The translations under genes were made by a program, and so were the position numbers. 51,062 nt of DNA from assembly GCA_027618475.1 (NCBI GenBank), contig JAQCEJ010000033.1, forward strand, positions 1 through 51,062, written 5' to 3'. The stretch comes from Planctomycetota bacterium (GTDB lineage Bacteria > Planctomycetota > Planctomycetia > Planctomycetales > Planctomycetaceae). Below are positions 45,051 through 51,062 of this stretch, piece by piece. The notes beneath the pieces are model-generated. The model ran no database searches, was not told the origin of the DNA, and worked only from the letters and a program-made list of their open reading frames with translations. Each line of letters opens with the position of its first letter. The first letter of the stretch is position 1.

Positions 45051-45200
45051 ACTCTTCTCCCTCCGGGAGAAGGTGACCGCAGGCCGGATGAGGGATGAGT
45101 CAGAACAAAACAATGCACAGGGTCTTCCTCTGACTCATCTTCATGCAATTTCGAAGGCCCCCTCACCCCAGCCCTCTCCCAGAGGGCGAGGGAGTACAAC
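45051..45200. repeat. Dispersed intergenic repeats between ispD and trpD
   Basis: Two hairpin units: 45053-45073 (CTTCTCCC, TCC, GGGAGAAGG) followed by TGACCGCAGGCCGGATGAGG, and about 45160-45195 (CCCTCTCCC / GGGCGAGGG). The first unit has a decayed relative at 12957-13010. Motifs of this kind recur between genes in many planctomycete genomes; I cannot count copies outside the window. Confidence 0.65.
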
Positions 45201-45212
45201 CAGAAAGACATC

Positions 45213-46244
45213 ATGAGCCAGATTATCCGAGAACTGCTGCACAAACTCGTCGAGAACCATACCGTCACCGTCGAAGACATTCGTATCGGCATCGGTTCGG
45301 TGATGGATGGCGAATGCTCCCCCGCGCAGATTTCGGCGCTGCTCACTGCATTACGAATGAAAGGCGAAGCCGTCGACGATATTGTCGGAACCGTGCAGGC
45401 GATGCGCGAACGGATGTCTCATATTCCCACCAGGCGAACGCATCTGCTCGACACGTGCGGCACCGGCGGCGACCGCCTGCATACGTTCAACATCAGCACG
45501 GCGACGGCCCTCGTTGCCGCCGCGTGCGGCATTCCGGTTGCCAAGCATGGCAATCGCGGAGTGTCGAGTTCGAGCGGATCGGCCGACGTGCTCGAAACGC
45601 TGGGCGTCAACATTAATCTCACTCCCGCACAAGTCGGCAATTGCATCGACGAACTCGGCATCGGCTTCTGCTTCGCACCGCTGTTTCACGGTGCGATGAA
45701 ACACGCCGCCCCGATCCGTAAGGAACTGGGTTATCGCACGATCTTCAATTTCGTCGGACCGTTGTGCAACCCGGCGTCGGCCGAGTTTCAGCTCATTGGC
45801 GTCAATTGCCTCGAAACCGCCGACCTGCTCGCGAATGCTCTCCGGCAGCTTGGTGGACAAGCCGTCATCGTCTGTGGCAATGGCGAACTGGATGAAGTCA
45901 GTCTGTGGGGCGAGACAACCGTGAACATCATTCGAGCAGGAACGATCGAACAAACGACGTGGGCGGCCCGTTCGTTCGGTTTGAACGACGTCTCGCTTGG
46001 CGACCTGCAAGTCGCGTCGCCCCAAGAAAGCGCCGATCGCATTCGCAGCGTGCTGGAAAATCAACCCGGTCCTTGCCGCGACATTGTTGTTGCGAATACC
46101 GCCGCGGCTCTGTTTGCGGCCGGTGAAGTAGGGGAACTCACAGAAGCGGCACAGCGAGTCGACGAGACGATTTCATCGGGACGGGCAAAGACCTTATTCG
46201 ACCGGCTGGTCGAGCATACGCAGGCGAACACCCCCAGCCGATAG
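45213..46244 (+). CDS. trpD: Anthranilate phosphoribosyltransferase (TrpD)
   Basis: Transfers phosphoribose from PRPP to anthranilate in tryptophan synthesis. 343 residues, normal length. The PRPP-binding DTCGTGGDRLHTFNIST is near residues 79-95, followed by AKHGNRGVSSSSGSADVLETLG near 108-129, FCFAPLFHGAMKHAAPIRKELGYRTIFNFVGPLCNPA near 150-186 and the metal-binding GELDEVSL near 224-231. These are the hallmark TrpD motifs. No other trp genes adjoin. The start ATG is 28 nt after a repeat region and is preceded by GAAAGACATC. Confidence 0.96.
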   Translation: MSQIIRELLHKLVENHTVTVEDIRIGIGSVMDGECSPAQISALLTALRMKGEAVDDIVGTVQAMRERMSHIPTRRTHLLDTCGTGGDRLHTFNISTATALVAAACGIPVAKHGNRGVSSSSGSADVLETLGVNINLTPAQVGNCIDELGIGFCFAPLFHGAMKHAAPIRKELGYRTIFNFVGPLCNPASAEFQLIGVNCLETADLLANALRQLGGQAVIVCGNGELDEVSLWGETTVNIIRAGTIEQTTWAARSFGLNDVSLGDLQVASPQESADRIRSVLENQPGPCRDIVVANTAAALFAAGEVGELTEAAQRVDETISSGRAKTLFDRLVEHTQANTPSR

Positions 46245-46270
46245 TTCCAATTCTACCGCCACTTCGATTG

Positions 46271-46747
46271 TCAGTCCTGCGTTCCCCGGTCGCGGTTGAA
46301 TGCTTCGCTCATCCACGTTCTGACGGTGACTTCCTGCTTGCGAATGCGGATCAACAGTTCTAACGCGTCGGAGACAAACTGGTCGAGGTCATCTTTGAAT
46401 TTGGTTTCGTCGCCGCCGTCGATCATCGCTTCCGGAAACGCATCCAGTTGATGGGAGACCTCGTCGGTGAATTCAGCAATCGAATCGTCTTCTTCGCGCA
46501 TGGCGTCGACACGCACCAGCAATTCGGGATCTTCGTCAGCGATTTCGGCGAATTCCTCCACATGCACGACAGATGACTGCTTCAGAATCGGGACGAGCTG
46601 ACGAAACGCCTCGCGCTCGGCGGACAGCCATTGTTCCAATTCGCCAGGAACAAACGGTGTCTCCGTGCATTCCTCAAATACCTTAAGTCGCTGTTCGAGT
46701 TCATCTCGTAATGTTGCCTCGGTTTGGCGGCTTTCACGTTCCCTCAT
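46271..46747 (-). CDS. Acidic helical hypothetical protein
   Basis: 158 residues from the ATG at 46747, chosen because GAGGGAGGAAAAGCC precedes it; the frame continues 57 nt upstream without support. Highly charged, mostly helical (RERESRQTEATLRDELEQRLKVFEE-like start), rich in Glu and Asp with no hydrophobic segment, and probably coiled. No family recognised. It is the first of a run of minus-strand accessory genes. Copy B of the palindromic repeat lies about 74 nt upstream of its start. Confidence 0.6.
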   Translation of the reverse strand: MRERESRQTEATLRDELEQRLKVFEECTETPFVPGELEQWLSAEREAFRQLVPILKQSSVVHVEEFAEIADEDPELLVRVDAMREEDDSIAEFTDEVSHQLDAFPEAMIDGGDETKFKDDLDQFVSDALELLIRIRKQEVTVRTWMSEAFNRDRGTQD

Positions 46748-46818
46748 GGCTTTTCCTCCCTCTGGCAAGACGTATTGATAACCGTGCGCTGACCTCCTCC
46801 TCACTGACGATTAATGCT

Positions 46819-46912
46819 TAGAACTGGTTTCATAACCCGGTTGGCGACAAAGTCAACGTTCGAATTGCCCTATCCATTCCATCGTCCAGAGGGTTATGAA
46901 ACCACTGGTAGT
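46819..46912. repeat. Palindromic dispersed repeat, copy B
   Basis: Arms GTTTCATAACCC at 46827-46838 and GGGTTATGAAAC at 46891-46902, with flanks TAGAACTG to the left and CGTCCAGA before the right arm. The outer flanks extend pairing (CTGG / CCA-TGG-like). The 52-nt middle differs from copies A and C. Confidence 0.85.
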
Positions 46913-47111
46913 AAACTACCAAACGTCGGGCCTGTATGGAGGAAAGTTGATCATCGCTCTATTCCATTATACACAACCGCCATCCAACGTCTGTCACCGG
47001 GTGGTCTCATCTCGTCACATCGAGGGAAAGAGGAACGGAAAACGGTATCCAGAGTGGCTGCAACCTGCCACTGTAAAGGAAGTTACAGGATGACGTGCAC
47101 GCAAACCCGGT

Positions 47112-47531
47112 TTAATCACCCTCCTGAGTCGATGAATCCGCTGCGAGACACTCTTTCATATCCGCATATGCCGTTTCGATCAGTCTGCGGAGAGCGGCGG
47201 AATCGATGTCAACGTCCGGCCTAAGTTTGACGTGACGCATAAACTTCCCCGTTCCTTCCAGCAGTCCGGCGGGATCGGGAAGATCGGCACCCCGAAAAAA
47301 ACCGACATTCACATGCGCCTTGAAGGCATTCACGTAAGCGAATGCCGCGTCAGCGACACAGGCGGTCGGGTGGCCGTCATGCAAGATTTCTCGAACGTCG
47401 CTGCCGCAGTCGCGGATCACGTCAAACCAAGACTTCGCGATCTCTCCCAGAGAATCCGCATGTGCGATCATCCACGACTCGATGTCAGGATCCCGCTTGA
47501 CCGAATTGGGAAATCGCATGATCCGAATCAT
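47112..47531 (-). CDS. DUF1801 domain protein
   Basis: 139 residues from the ATG at 47531, preceded by AGGGGA; a longer frame upstream lacks support. The segment FAYVNAFKAHVNVGFFRGADLPDPAGLLEGTGKFMRHVKLR is characteristic of DUF1801 (also called YdhG-like), a small fold related to the frataxin/YjbR shape. Biochemical role unknown; members are common accessory genes in soil and aquatic bacteria and often occur in mobile gene arrays. It is part of an all-minus run of short unrelated genes. Confidence 0.8.
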   Translation of the reverse strand: MIRIMRFPNSVKRDPDIESWMIAHADSLGEIAKSWFDVIRDCGSDVREILHDGHPTACVADAAFAYVNAFKAHVNVGFFRGADLPDPAGLLEGTGKFMRHVKLRPDVDIDSAALRRLIETAYADMKECLAADSSTQEGD

Positions 47532-47627
47532 TGAGTTGACGGTCCCCTGAAACGACTGAAAACTGTCCGTCGAACACAACTGAATCTTCCCAGCCGAAAA
47601 TACCCGGCAACCAGATTCAACCGGCAC

Positions 47628-47990
47628 CTAACCAGAAACGATCTTTTCTCGAAACACAAAAAATACGGCACCGAGAAGGCAGATGGCAGCCCAGAGATAA
47701 TCCAGTTTCAACGGCTGCCGAAGATAATAGACCGAAAACGGAACGAACACCGAAAGAGTAATGACTTCCTGAATGATCTTGAGTTGCCCGACATTGTAGT
47801 GCGTGTATCCGATGCGGTTTGCGGGGACTTGAAACAGATATTCGAAGAGAGCGATACCCCAACTGACAAAGGCCGCCACGATCCACGGTTTGGTGTTCAA
47901 TTCCCGTAGATGGGCGTACCAGGCGAACGTCATGAAGACGTTCGAGACCGTCAACAGCATCACGGTTTGAAACAGAATTGGAAGCTTCAT
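47628..47990 (-). CDS. DUF486 small multidrug-transporter-like membrane protein
   Basis: 120 residues from the ATG at 47990. Four hydrophobic helices (VMLLTVSNVFMTFAWYAHL, IVAAFVSWGIALFEYLF, IQEVITLSVFVPFSVYYL, LDYLWAAICLLGAVFFVF) and the motif FEYLFQVPANRIGYTHYNVGQLKIIQEV place it in DUF486, a family related to the drug/metabolite transporter superfamily. Substrate unknown. Copy C of the palindromic repeat begins directly at 47991, touching the start codon, so the leader lies in the repeat itself. Confidence 0.88.
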   Translation of the reverse strand: MKLPILFQTVMLLTVSNVFMTFAWYAHLRELNTKPWIVAAFVSWGIALFEYLFQVPANRIGYTHYNVGQLKIIQEVITLSVFVPFSVYYLRQPLKLDYLWAAICLLGAVFFVFREKIVSG

Positions 47991-48082
47991 AGAACTGGTT
48001 TCATAATCCGGTTGGCGGAGGAACAAACGACCTTATTGTCCTGAACATGCTGTCGTCCAGAGGGTTATGAAACTGCTTGTCG
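47991..48082. repeat. Palindromic dispersed repeat, copy C
   Basis: Left arm GTTTCATAATCC (about 47998-48009, one mismatch to the others) and right arm GGGTTATGAAAC (48062-48073), with AGAACTG and CGTCCAGA flanks as in copies A and B. The element is immediately upstream of the DUF486 gene. Confidence 0.82.
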
Positions 48083-48184
48083 TGAACAGGCCATTTCATC
48101 TGTGTTCCTCTGCCGACGTTTCTTCGGACTTGTTTATCCGGGTTGCAGAAAAATACCCGCTTAAACCCTCAGCGAACCACGAAA

Positions 48185-48706
48185 TCACCGTGCGGCGTAG
48201 TAAGAAGAGGCACCGTTGTGATACACAAAAACGTGATCGTAGCGACGATCGGCAAAGATCGCACCGCCAAGTGAGCGAATCTCCGCCGGCGTGTTCAGCC
48301 AGCTCGACGTTTTCGTATCGAATTCTCCCAGCGTCTGCAATTCTCGATATTCGGATTCCGACAAAACCTTGATTCCCATCGCCGCGGCCAGATCCAGCGC
48401 TGCCCCTTTAGGCTTATGTTCTTTTCTGGAATCGAGTGCTTCCCTGTCGTAGCAAAGACTGCGACGGCCAGGGGGACTTTCCGCCGAACAATCAAAGAAA
48501 ATGAATTCGCCCTTCTTTTTATCGAAGCCGACAACATCCGGTTCGCCGCCGGTTCGTTCCATTTCGGCGAGCGACATCAGCTCGTCTGCATTCGCTTCGA
48601 GTTTGGCCTGAATTCTGACCCAGTGAAGCCCCGGATGACGGCCTTTGTTTTTCTCGAAACGAGCCTTCAGCAGCTTGAGGAGTTCGTCACGTTGTTTGGC
48701 GTTCAT
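48185..48706 (-). CDS. DUF4256 family protein
   Basis: 173 residues, close to the usual ~180. The protein matches the DUF4256 pattern: LLKLLKARFEKNKGRHPGLHW near the start, ELMSLAEMERTGGEPDVVGFDKKKGEFIFFDCSAESPPGRRSLCYDREAL in the middle, and FDTKTSSWLNTPAEIRSLGGAIFADRRYDHVFVYHNGASSYYAAR at the end. Soluble, function unknown. Part of the minus-strand accessory run; the ATG is preceded by CATCTGAGCAAAAGAA, with weak ribosome binding. Confidence 0.85.
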   Translation of the reverse strand: MNAKQRDELLKLLKARFEKNKGRHPGLHWVRIQAKLEANADELMSLAEMERTGGEPDVVGFDKKKGEFIFFDCSAESPPGRRSLCYDREALDSRKEHKPKGAALDLAAAMGIKVLSESEYRELQTLGEFDTKTSSWLNTPAEIRSLGGAIFADRRYDHVFVYHNGASSYYAAR

Positions 48707-48821
48707 TTCTTTTGCTCAGATGATCTGACATATTGCAGGAGTGCCCCGTTGACATTCTTCGGCAAAACTCCCCAATTTTTTGTGATAGGAAGGTTGGCTG
48801 GAATGAGTCCCATCGACACAA

Positions 48822-49232
48822 CTATCCTTCGGTCCTCTGGGAGCAAAATACCAGATAATTGCCGAACGGATCCCAGATATTCAAGTCGGTGTTCCGTCCC
48901 TGATAACGTGGGTCCACGGCAACGGGTTTCGGATAATCGGCATTTTTAGCGATCAGATAGTCACAATAATTCTGTAATCCCAGCACAGGAATATTGACTT
49001 CGGAAATCGGCGCGTCCTCCTTGGCATGCCCGTTGAGATGAATCATGGCGTCTCCCAAGTGAATCTGCATATACAATGGAGCCGTCGGCGAAAACCGACA
49101 TTCCCAGTCTATCTCAAACCCTAAATAGTCCAGATAGAATGCTTTCGCCTTGGCTTCATCGAACATTCGCAAGACTGGGATGGAAGACCTGATTTCGAAC
49201 CCGCGCGGTGTCTCATGAATTGATTCACTCAT
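48822..49232 (-). CDS. VOC/glyoxalase-superfamily protein, bleomycin-resistance-like
   Basis: 136 residues. VOC fold with paired beta-alpha-beta-beta-beta units: IPVLRMFDEAKAKAFYLDYLGFEIDWECRF at the N-terminus, AMIHLNGH, and the C-terminal ending IWDPFGNYLVFC typical of the bleomycin-resistance/dioxygenase-like class. Bleomycin-binding itself is unproven. Metal-ligand His/Glu positions cannot be assigned confidently. Soluble. Belongs to the minus-strand accessory run; a related but different VOC protein lies at 50382-50792. Confidence 0.85.
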   Translation of the reverse strand: MSESIHETPRGFEIRSSIPVLRMFDEAKAKAFYLDYLGFEIDWECRFSPTAPLYMQIHLGDAMIHLNGHAKEDAPISEVNIPVLGLQNYCDYLIAKNADYPKPVAVDPRYQGRNTDLNIWDPFGNYLVFCSQRTEG

Positions 49233-49505
49233 GATGATGAGCCTCGATTGTAAAGTGTGGATATGCTGCCCAGAATGATCACGACCAAGTTGACCCGCAT
49301 AGCGGGCCGATGAAAAATACTTGAATCAGGCGAAGGTCATCAGCAATACGAACGACTCTGACGGTACGCAAGTGCGAGCCACGTCGGCGTCGATCATTTT
49401 GTGATGCGACTCTGTTGCCACGCCCGAGACGAATTTCTATTTTCCTGTCGACGTTCGCAATTACGATTGTATGCGGCGTTAATCTTCGTGAATAGCAAGA
49501 CGGCA

Positions 49506-50267
49506 CTACGGCTGCTCGATCTTGCGGACCGCCTCAGCAGCGGCCTTGCCGACGCGTGGATTCGAGTTCTTGAGCAATTCCTTCAAGGGGGACAGCGCGG
49601 TCTGGGCGTCAGGGCCAATGCTGCCAAGGGCACCTATTGCCGACATGCGAACTTCCTCCTTGTCGTCTTGCAGCGCCTCGATGAGATCAGGAACGGCGGG
49701 CTTGGCCTCCGGGCCGACTCGGCCGAGGGCTTGAGCGGCTGCACTGCGGGCATAGGAGTATTCGTCTTCGTTGAGCGCCTGGATGAGAGCGGGGACAGCC
49801 TTGGCCGATGGGCCGATGTTGCGAAGAGTGCGGGCGACCGATGCGCGGGCTAACGAGCGGGTCTCCCCGAGCGTCTCGATGAGGGGTAGCTCGGCCGGCT
49901 CGCCGATTCGTTCGAGGGCAAGCGAGGCCGCACTGCGGACGATGCCGAGTCTGTCCTGAATCGCGATACAAAGTACGGGGACGGCGTCAGGACCGATTTT
50001 GGCGAGGCGGTAGGCGGCCCTGTTGCGCACATGCTCGTTCTGGTTCCAGAGTTCTTCTACGAGCCGGGGGAGATCCTCGTTCGAGGTACCAATTCGGCTG
50101 AAATCGCTGGCGGCATGACTGCGGACGGCTGGATCCTTGTCCGATAGCAGTCGTTTCCATTCGCTCAACTGCTTGTCGCCGACGAGCGGATCGTTCTCGG
50201 CGTTCTCTTGCGCAAAAATCGGCGAGGCCGTCAACCAGCACAAGCAAAGAGTTGTTGCCATTCTCAT
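49506..50267 (-). CDS. Secreted HEAT-repeat protein
   Basis: 253 residues from the ATG at 50267, which starts a signal peptide (RMATTLCLCWLTASPIFAQ); a longer frame begins 66 nt upstream. Five to six HEAT units follow, each with an A-x-x-AL-x-x-IG/VG pattern: RSHAASDFSRIG, RNRAAYRLAKIG, RSAASLALERIG, RASVARTLRNIG, RSAAAQALGRVG, RMSAIGALGSIG. HEAT solenoids serve as protein-binding scaffolds. Outside the cytoplasm; partner unknown. Preceded on the same strand by an attC-like core and a VOC gene. Confidence 0.85.
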   Translation of the reverse strand: MRMATTLCLCWLTASPIFAQENAENDPLVGDKQLSEWKRLLSDKDPAVRSHAASDFSRIGTSNEDLPRLVEELWNQNEHVRNRAAYRLAKIGPDAVPVLCIAIQDRLGIVRSAASLALERIGEPAELPLIETLGETRSLARASVARTLRNIGPSAKAVPALIQALNEDEYSYARSAAAQALGRVGPEAKPAVPDLIEALQDDKEEVRMSAIGALGSIGPDAQTALSPLKELLKNSNPRVGKAAAEAVRKIEQP

Positions 50268-50340
50268 AATTCGTTCGTCCCGTCTTGAAGCGGATGATTG
50301 TCGGCCAAGAAACGGCTTCCGAACATCCATCACGTCAGTC

Positions 50341-50387
50341 TGAGGTCTGACCGCAGAACGCCTCGCTGATGCATTCGCTTGTTAGGC
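50341..50387 (-). other. Possible attC remnant, left core
   Basis: The minus-strand sequence GCCTAACAAGCGAATGCATC starts at 50387 and overlaps the stop codon of the VOC gene. GCCTAAC matches the inverse-core pattern RYYYAAC of integron attC sites. The expected right-hand core GTTRRRY downstream is not recognisable, so the site would be truncated or decayed. Confidence 0.35.
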
Positions 50388-50792
50388 GTCACTGGGACCA
50401 ACCCAAAATAGTGGATTGTGTGCTACCTCCCAGAGGTGCCCTTCTGGATCCTTAAAGTAGCCACTGTACCCGCCCCAGAATACTTTCTGCGGCGGTTTAA
50501 CCAGTTCCGCACCCGCTCTTACCGCTTGATCCATGACGGCATCAACCTCCGCTTCAGATTCAACGTTGTGGGCGAGCGCAAACGATTCAAATCCGCGGCC
50601 TTCAGGAGACACCGTTGCATCCTCGGCCAATGCGTCACGACCATACAAGCCAAGCCACGTTCCATTCAGTGTAAAGAAAGCGACTTCTGGCGGAGAGTCC
50701 ATCCGGGGAAATCCAAGACCTTCTTCGTAGAACTTCACCGATTTGGCCAGGTCGCTTACCCCTAGTGTGATCATGCTTATGCGAGGTTTCAT
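50382..50792 (-). CDS. VOC/glyoxalase-superfamily protein
   Basis: 136 residues with the glyoxalase/dioxygenase VOC pattern: RISMITLGVSDLAKSVKFYEEGLGFPRM, then VAFFTLNGTWLGLYGRDALAED, and the C-terminal GYSGYFKDPEGHLWEVAHNPLF with the conserved Glu (in LWEVAHN). Small soluble metal-binding enzymes of this type have varied substrates. The gene is bracketed by attC-like cores (GTTAGGC ahead, GCCTAAC at its stop), the layout of an integron cassette; it may therefore be a captured cassette. Confidence 0.88.
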   Translation of the reverse strand: MKPRISMITLGVSDLAKSVKFYEEGLGFPRMDSPPEVAFFTLNGTWLGLYGRDALAEDATVSPEGRGFESFALAHNVESEAEVDAVMDQAVRAGAELVKPPQKVFWGGYSGYFKDPEGHLWEVAHNPLFWVGPSDA

Positions 50793-50804
50793 TTGTCGCT
50801 GATC

Positions 50805-50842
50805 CTGTTTAGACGCCTAACGACGGCGGTAACGGGGCCGCC
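50805..50842 (-). other. attC-like right core upstream of the VOC gene
   Basis: On the minus strand, CCGCCGTCGTTAGGCGTCT leads into the VOC gene 25 nt later. GTTAGGC fits the attC core GTTRRRY. A G+C-rich inverted repeat (GGCGG / CCGCC, 50824-50842) adjoins. The matching left core is not present before 50880, which fits an insertion by the neighbouring IS110-type element. Confidence 0.4.
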
Positions 50843-51008
50843 GCCAAGAGACTCTGATTTCAAAACTGGCGTCATCGGCGGCTCCCGTTCATGGCTTTGA
50901 TACTCATCATGGCCTCAGCGTGAGTGGTATTACATCCCAGATGTAAGATGTGGGTATGTGGCCCCCACGGAGGCCGGGTTTGCGATTCCTCTCTCACGAC
51001 AGGAGACC
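50843..51008 (+). mobile_element. IS110-family left end, candidate bridge RNA region
   Basis: Non-coding stretch directly upstream of the IS110-type transposase start. It has hairpins (TTACATC-CCA-GATGTAA at 50930-50946; GGCC...GGCC around 50960-50975) and a ribosome site AGGAG at 51001-51005. In IS110-group elements this region encodes the bridge RNA that guides target and donor choice. The exact left boundary is not visible. Confidence 0.5.
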
Positions 51009-51062
51009 ATGATGAGGTTCTACCAACAACAGCATTTATTCTACTGTGGCGTCGATTTACAT
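51009..51062 (+). mobile_element. IS110-family transposase, 5' fragment at window edge
   Basis: Two in-frame ATGs at 51009 and 51012; the second has AGGAG at a better spacing. The 18 visible residues read MMRFYQQQHLFYCGVDLH. The FYCGVDLH ending is typical for the N-terminal DEDD catalytic domain of IS110-family transposases, in which the D is the first catalytic acid. The gene continues beyond the window. Confidence 0.8.

Noticed and set aside
45351-46064. 237-codon minus-strand open frame inside trpD
   Set aside because: Shadow of a well-conserved plus-strand gene.
20643-48082. Palindromic repeats as integron attC sites
   Set aside because: The arms lack the GTTRRRY/RYYYAAC cores.
1-51062. 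CRISPR array
   Set aside because: No regularly spaced direct repeats were seen; the repeated motifs are single dispersed copies.

Overview
The window looks like chromosome from a planctomycete, most likely order Planctomycetales. That placement rests on content: a BNR/sialidase protein, a secreted PQQ-type propeller, neighbouring ThuA and DUF1080 proteins, a membrane-anchored SGNH hydrolase, a Hanks-type kinase with a DMG activation motif, a FloA flotillin, and many short lineage-type hypotheticals. GC is moderate, both strands are used, and operons are short. No rRNA gene, intact tRNA gene or CRISPR array was seen.

Layout. 1-5 kb: minus-strand sialidase-like protein, ispH and a secreted propeller protein. 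5-9 kb: plus-strand purE-purK, a CbpA-type DnaJ, a small membrane protein, rnpA and yidD. 9-17.9 kb: lipoprotein, LOG-family enzyme, a MoxR AAA ATPase paired with a large uncharacterised protein, floA, a small protein and a FabH-like thiolase. 17.9-21.6 kb: orphan ABC-2 permease, two small membrane ORFs, then about 1 kb of intergenic debris with strong hairpins and the remnant of an IS5-type transposase. 21.6-24.6 kb: leucyl-tRNA synthetase, broken at codon 256 by one in-frame TAA, followed by a 217-bp element with 19-bp terminal inverted repeats. 24.8-34.6 kb: DUF1080, ThuA, SGNH, xdhC, a Fur-family regulator, hrpA and two small proteins. 34.8-46.2 kb: STAS membrane protein, mutY, ATP-grasp protein, CbiX-like chelatase, RND-type exporter, purC, Ser/Thr kinase, ispD and trpD. 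46.3-50.8 kb: an all-minus run of seven short unrelated accessory genes. The right edge holds the start of an IS110-family transposase with its non-coding left end, next to integron attC-like core motifs.

Housekeeping genes are scattered: de novo purine synthesis (purE, purK, purC), the MEP isoprenoid pathway (ispD, ispH), tryptophan synthesis (trpD), translation and RNA (leuS, rnpA, hrpA), DNA repair (mutY) and membrane insertion (yidD).

The points that most deserve a second look are: (1) the in-frame stop in leuS; (2) a 30-bp motif found four times, each time 8-27 nt after a stop codon and in sense orientation; (3) a palindromic ~85-bp element found three times, each just upstream of a minus-strand gene and in the same orientation; (4) the nested inverted-repeat element after leuS; (5) the MoxR/large-protein module; (6) the IS110 left end, a candidate bridge RNA locus, abutting an attC-like site; (7) MutY with Glu where the catalytic Asp is expected and an altered Fe-S cysteine spacing.
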